Assembly (NCBI GenBank): GCA_947461985.1
Contig: CANHNT010000058.1
Span: forward strand, 1 to 9,506
From: Bacteroidota bacterium
GTDB lineage: Bacteria; Bacteroidota; Bacteroidia; Chitinophagales; Chitinophagaceae
DNA: 9,506 bases
Direction of reading: 5' to 3'
The notes beneath the pieces were generated by a model that worked only from the letters and a program-made list of their open reading frames with translations, ran no database searches and was not told the origin of the DNA. Shown one piece after another: positions 7,772 to 9,506 of this stretch. The translations under genes were made by a program, and so were the position numbers. Each line of letters begins with the position of its first letter. The stretch's first letter is position 1.

Positions 7772-7806
7772 CGAAAAATAGTTAAACAATTTAAAACGAT
7801 ACAAAT

Positions 7807-8028
7807 ATGTTTTGGAGTTTAGAATTAGCCTCTCATTTAGAAGAAGCACCATGGCCTGCTACGAAAGACGAATTGATTGATTACGCAATCCGTTCTGGAG
7901 CCCCAATTGAAGTAATTGAGAATATTCAAGAGTTAGATGATGAAGTTGAAGTATATGAAGGTATCGAAGATATTTGGCCTGATTATCCAACACAAGACGA
8001 CTTCTTCTTTAACGAAGATGAATATTAA
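7807..8028 (+). CDS. DUF2795 family small acidic protein
   Basis: This 73-residue cytoplasmic protein has no signal peptide or membrane segment. It matches the short DUF2795 proteins widespread in Bacteroidota. Recognisable parts are LEEAPWPATKDELIDYAI (11-28), SGAPIEVIENIQEL (30-43) and a very acidic tail with DIWPDYPT (56-63) and FFFNEDEY (66-73). Function is unknown for the family. The helical APWPATKDELIDYA section resembles small nucleic-acid or protein-binding helical domains, but I assign no role. The ATG at 7807 is the only sensible start and follows a consensus promoter by 35 bases. A strong terminator follows 24 bases after the stop, so the gene is a self-contained unit, probably well expressed. 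Confidence 0.92.
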   Translation: MFWSLELASHLEEAPWPATKDELIDYAIRSGAPIEVIENIQELDDEVEVYEGIEDIWPDYPTQDDFFFNEDEY

Positions 8029-8052
8029 TCTCTACAAAAAAGTTTAATGACT

Positions 8053-8083
8053 AAAAATGCTTCTTGTTTAAGAAGCATTTTTT
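8053..8083 (+). terminator. Intrinsic terminator of the DUF2795 gene
   Basis: ATGCTTCTT (8057-8065) pairs perfectly with AAGAAGCAT (8070-8078) around the loop GTTT. Four flanking A-T pairs extend the stem to 13 pairs, and the T-run (8078-8083) follows. It lies 24 bases after the stop codon of the DUF2795 gene. Confidence 0.88.
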
Positions 8084-8125
8084 ATGTCTATCATAAAAAA
8101 CAGGATCACTCCCAATTTAAAGGCA

Positions 8126-8140
8126 ATTGATTGAATCAAT
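8126..8140. repeat. Perfect 15-base palindrome between two terminators
   Basis: ATTGATT, a central G, then AATCAAT form a perfect 7-base inverted repeat with a one-base centre. It sits in the convergent spacer directly before the second hairpin, away from any promoter, so an operator role is not supported. In AT-rich DNA it may be chance. Confidence 0.4.
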
Positions 8141-8173
8141 AAAAAAAGCGAACTGTACCGTTCGCTTTTTTTT
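8141..8173 (-). terminator. Terminator of the PorT-type gene, potentially bidirectional
   Basis: AGCGAAC (8147-8153) and GTTCGCT (8160-8166) form a perfect GC-containing stem with a 6-base loop. A7 on one side and T8 on the other extend it to 13 pairs and supply a U-run in either direction. It lies 19 bases beyond the stop codon of the minus-strand barrel gene and can back up the plus-strand terminator. Confidence 0.85.
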
Positions 8174-8191
8174 ATAAAGATAATTTTGATT

Positions 8192-8881
8192 TTAAAATTC
8201 GTAAAAATTCTCGAAGCGGTTGTATCTATCTTCTTCTGTTAAACTAAATATGTAACCCAACTGTACACCAAACGTTTTATTTCTATTGATTGTAAATTGT
8301 GGGTTTAAATCAGTTGTGCTGATATCATAAAATGCTACACAATACATGCCTTTTTTCAACTCAAATCCTGCTTTTAGTTTAACCCCAGCATTCCAAGGTT
8401 TCATTTGATCTGTATACATGTTGGTCCCTACTTTTAATGGACCGCTTTCGATATTTACACCATTGCTAGAAAAACTGTATGATGAAAAAATCAATTTTTC
8501 TAAATACACTCCAGCCCCTGCAATTAAATAGGCCCCTTTCACATCCAATTTGCCTACCAAAGTAACTGGCATCGACACATAACCTAATTTTGCATTGTAT
8601 TCTTCTGAAATATTGATGCGTTCTGTTTTGAAATTTCCACCTCGTTGTGTGTATAATAATTCAGATTGTAAGCTGATGTTTTTACTTATCGTTAAATCGG
8701 TAATCAATCCTAAATTCAATCCTAATTTGGTGGTAAATACATCATTGTAACGATATGTATTTGATTTAAATATTTGTCTATTAAAATTTAAACCACCAAT
8801 AGGGCCCATTCGAAATTGAGCAAACCCTAGTTGCGAAATAAAAACAATCGCTATAAATGATAAAAATATCTTCTTGAACAT
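8192..8881 (-). CDS. PorT-family outer-membrane beta-barrel protein
   Basis: This 229-residue outer-membrane barrel belongs to the broad Bacteroidota PorT/OMP_b-brl type. The ATG at 8881 starts MFKKIFLSF; a TTG one codon upstream (8884) is unlikely. The signal peptide runs to LGFA (cleavage before Gln22). The mature part opens with MGPIGGLNFNRQ, typical of these barrels, and continues as alternating strands, for example ISLQSELLYTQRGGNF, GYVSMPVTLVGKL, GAYLIAGAGVYLEK and KTFGVQLGYIFSL. It ends in aromatic Phe, as expected of a barrel signal for assembly. Members have varied or unknown roles, and the name does not imply the T9SS-specific PorT. It is a single gene with a terminator on each side. 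Confidence 0.88.
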   Translation of the reverse strand: MFKKIFLSFIAIVFISQLGFAQFRMGPIGGLNFNRQIFKSNTYRYNDVFTTKLGLNLGLITDLTISKNISLQSELLYTQRGGNFKTERINISEEYNAKLGYVSMPVTLVGKLDVKGAYLIAGAGVYLEKLIFSSYSFSSNGVNIESGPLKVGTNMYTDQMKPWNAGVKLKAGFELKKGMYCVAFYDISTTDLNPQFTINRNKTFGVQLGYIFSLTEEDRYNRFENFYEF

Positions 8882-8985
8882 CAATCCTATTTTGGTGTGA
8901 AAATAAACTATTTTTTTGAGAGTATTGATTTTTTGAGAAAAATATGCATATTGTTACAATTTATTTTTGAGATTTTTTACTATTT

Positions 8986-8993
8986 CAAACATA
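8986..8993 (-). promoter_or_regulatory. Candidate -7 box for the PorT-type gene
   Basis: The minus strand reads TATGTTTG, identical to the -7 box proposed for lolD. It lies about 105 bases upstream of the ATG and just past the terminator of the preceding minus-strand gene. No -33 TTTG is found at 19-20 bases. The rest of this 250-base spacer is AT-rich and shows no gene. Confidence 0.32.
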
Positions 8994-9001
8994 TCTTTAG
9001 T

Positions 9002-9035
9002 AAAAAAAGAGGCTGCCTTTTAAGACAACCTCTTT
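9002..9035 (-). terminator. Minus-strand intrinsic terminator with two G-U wobbles
   Basis: Arms 9006-9019 and 9022-9035 form a 14-pair stem if read on the minus strand, where two positions (9013/9028 and 9016/9025) are G-U wobbles; on the plus strand the same positions are C/A mismatches. A seven-base U-run (9008-9002) follows on the minus strand only. The hairpin therefore belongs to a minus-strand gene ending just to the right, consistent with the stop codon at 9058. Confidence 0.72.
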
Positions 9036-9057
9036 ACTGATTTATATATATTATGTA

Positions 9058-9117
9058 TTACTCTACCGTAATGGTTTTGGTTCCAATTCTCACCATGTCA
9101 AGAACAAAGACATTCAA
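9058..9117 (-). pseudogene. 3' remnant of a T9SS-type cargo gene
   Basis: The minus strand encodes MVRIGTKTITVE followed by TAA (9058-9060), closely resembling the last strand of T9SS sorting domains (pattern: GxYxVRIGxKTxxVxE). A minus-strand terminator follows 22 bases later. Upstream the frame meets TAG at 9120-9118, and the residues before Met (LNVFVLD) no longer fit the domain, so only about 12 codons look genuine (from about 9096). The rest of the gene appears lost where the higher-GC recombinase segment begins. The fragment is short, so this is a reading by pattern rather than proof. Confidence 0.45.
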
Positions 9118-9132
9118 CTAAATCAATATTAT

Positions 9133-9414
9133 TTGACTCTAGCTGTCGATTATTACTCCGCCACCCTGTGGCATCCACCCTATTCAGAGTACCAACAGTT
9201 CCTGTTCGATACCATCTCCAAGATGCATGCGGAAGGCAATAGTTACATCAAAATAGCCCAATGGATGAATCAGCAGGGACACCTGACCCCAAGAGGGTCT
9301 ATCTTCAAGCCCAACCACGCATGGTCTATTCATATGAAGAAGAGTAAGAGCATCGACAGATTTGCAAGATCATACCAGCCAGAGATCATCGATATTGGCG
9401 TTGACATTATTTAG
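9133..9414 (+). CDS. Recombinase-domain-like protein (start uncertain, possibly 5' damaged)
   Basis: The 93 residues from TTG 9133 contain the pattern of the Recombinase domain found in large serine recombinases (PF07508-type): EGNSYIKIAQWMNQQGHLTPRG (34-55), then SIFKPNHAWSIHMKKSKS. No catalytic serine domain is attached. Upstream, LWHPPYSEYQQFLFDTISKMH looks conserved, and the sensible protein seems to begin before the TTG (NQYYLTLAVDYY from 9121). The frame is open back to a stop at 9001, but there is no in-frame ATG or GTG before Met31. An ATG at 9095 in the next frame (MSRTKTFN, then stop) would join it after a one-base shift, hinting at a frameshift or a cut N-terminus. Its 3' end overlaps the convergent recombinase gene by 8 bases. 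A helper or leftover of the same mobile unit is the likely role. Confidence 0.6.
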   Translation: MTLAVDYYSATLWHPPYSEYQQFLFDTISKMHAEGNSYIKIAQWMNQQGHLTPRGSIFKPNHAWSIHMKKSKSIDRFARSYQPEIIDIGVDII

Positions 9415-9506
9415 TAGAACCATCTAGTTGTGCTTTCGCTTTGCGAACCTTGGTAATCGTGGTTTTGGAACAGGATACAATCTTTTCTATCTCTCTTACT
9501 GGGTAA
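9407..9506 (-). CDS. Serine recombinase (resolvase/invertase family), C-terminal HTH fragment
   Basis: Only the last 32 codons are in the window; the gene continues past the right edge. They read PVREIEKIVSCSKTTITKVRKA followed by a short basic tail ending DGSTK and TAA (9407-9409). This matches the helix-turn-helix (HTH_7 type) at the C-terminus of Hin/resolvase-like serine recombinases, with the pattern xxREIAxxxxxSxxTVxxxxK: a first helix, a turn at Cys-Ser, then a recognition helix. Such enzymes cut and rejoin DNA through an N-terminal serine, which lies outside. A different HTH protein, such as a transposase, cannot be ruled out from this tail alone. Its 3' end overlaps that of the plus-strand recombinase-domain gene by 8 bases. 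Confidence 0.6.
   Translation of the reverse strand, partial: YPVREIEKIVSCSKTTITKVRKAKAQLDGSTK

Larger units (their letters stand above)
9095..9506. mobile_element. Left edge of a recombinase-bearing acquired segment
   Basis: To the right of about 9095-9125 the DNA rises to about 45% G+C by hand count, from about 30% nearby. It carries two recombinase-related reading frames in convergent orientation. The boundary falls against the truncated T9SS gene tail. No terminal inverted repeat or target duplication can be shown because the other end is outside the window. Confidence 0.4.

Noticed and set aside
8882..8884. TTG start one codon upstream for the PorT-type protein
   Set aside because: ATG 8881 directly follows it and gives the standard MFKK signal-peptide start.
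9006..9035. Hairpin as terminator for plus-strand transcription or as a CRISPR-like repeat unit
   Set aside because: On the plus strand two C/A mismatches weaken the stem and no T-run follows; there is only one copy. It fits minus-strand termination.
1..9506. tRNA, rRNA, riboswitch or CRISPR array
   Set aside because: Reading the spacers showed no cloverleaf, conserved RNA core or regularly spaced repeats; nearly all the sequence is coding.

Overview
The window reads as Bacteroidota chromosome, most like Flavobacteriia or a related class. The DNA is AT-rich. Two secreted proteins are typical of the phylum: an M1 peptidase with a type IX secretion (T9SS) C-terminal sorting domain, and a PorT-type outer-membrane barrel. 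There is a Bacteroidota-type DUF2795 protein. Promoters match the TTTG-N19-TAnnTTTG consensus, and Shine-Dalgarno sequences are essentially absent. No RNA gene or CRISPR array was recognised.

Left block (1-3116, minus strand). Three closely spaced genes run leftward as a probable operon. First is an exported protein of unknown function (2145-3116). Next is a small exported protein (1468-2103) that I find aligns almost without gaps to the propeptide of the third gene. The third is a reprolysin-like zinc metalloprotease (1-1446, cut by the window edge) with an intact HExxHxxGxxH site. The arrangement suggests a protease with a separately encoded propeptide-like partner, which is the most interesting observation here.

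Centre (3083-7724). An M1-family aminopeptidase with a T9SS sorting domain runs rightward, diverging from the left operon with overlapping 5' ends. It converges with bshC (bacillithiol synthesis), which overlaps lolD (lipoprotein-release ABC ATPase) by 4 bases; lolD and bshC form a two-gene minus-strand unit. The M1 and bshC stop codons are 8 bases apart with no visible terminator.

Right-centre (7725-8881). An 82-base spacer holds back-to-back promoters for lolD and for a 73-aa acidic DUF2795 protein. The lolD promoter lies so close to the start codon that the mRNA may be leaderless. The DUF2795 gene ends in a strong intrinsic terminator. A second hairpin serves the convergent PorT-type gene.

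Right edge (about 9095-9506). Base composition rises from about 30% to about 45% G+C (hand count of one 60-base line each). Here a plus-strand recombinase-domain ORF converges, with overlapping 3' ends, on the tail of a minus-strand serine recombinase (resolvase/invertase type). Just left of this lies what looks like the last dozen codons of a T9SS cargo gene with its own terminator, suggesting that a mobile segment replaced or interrupted that gene.
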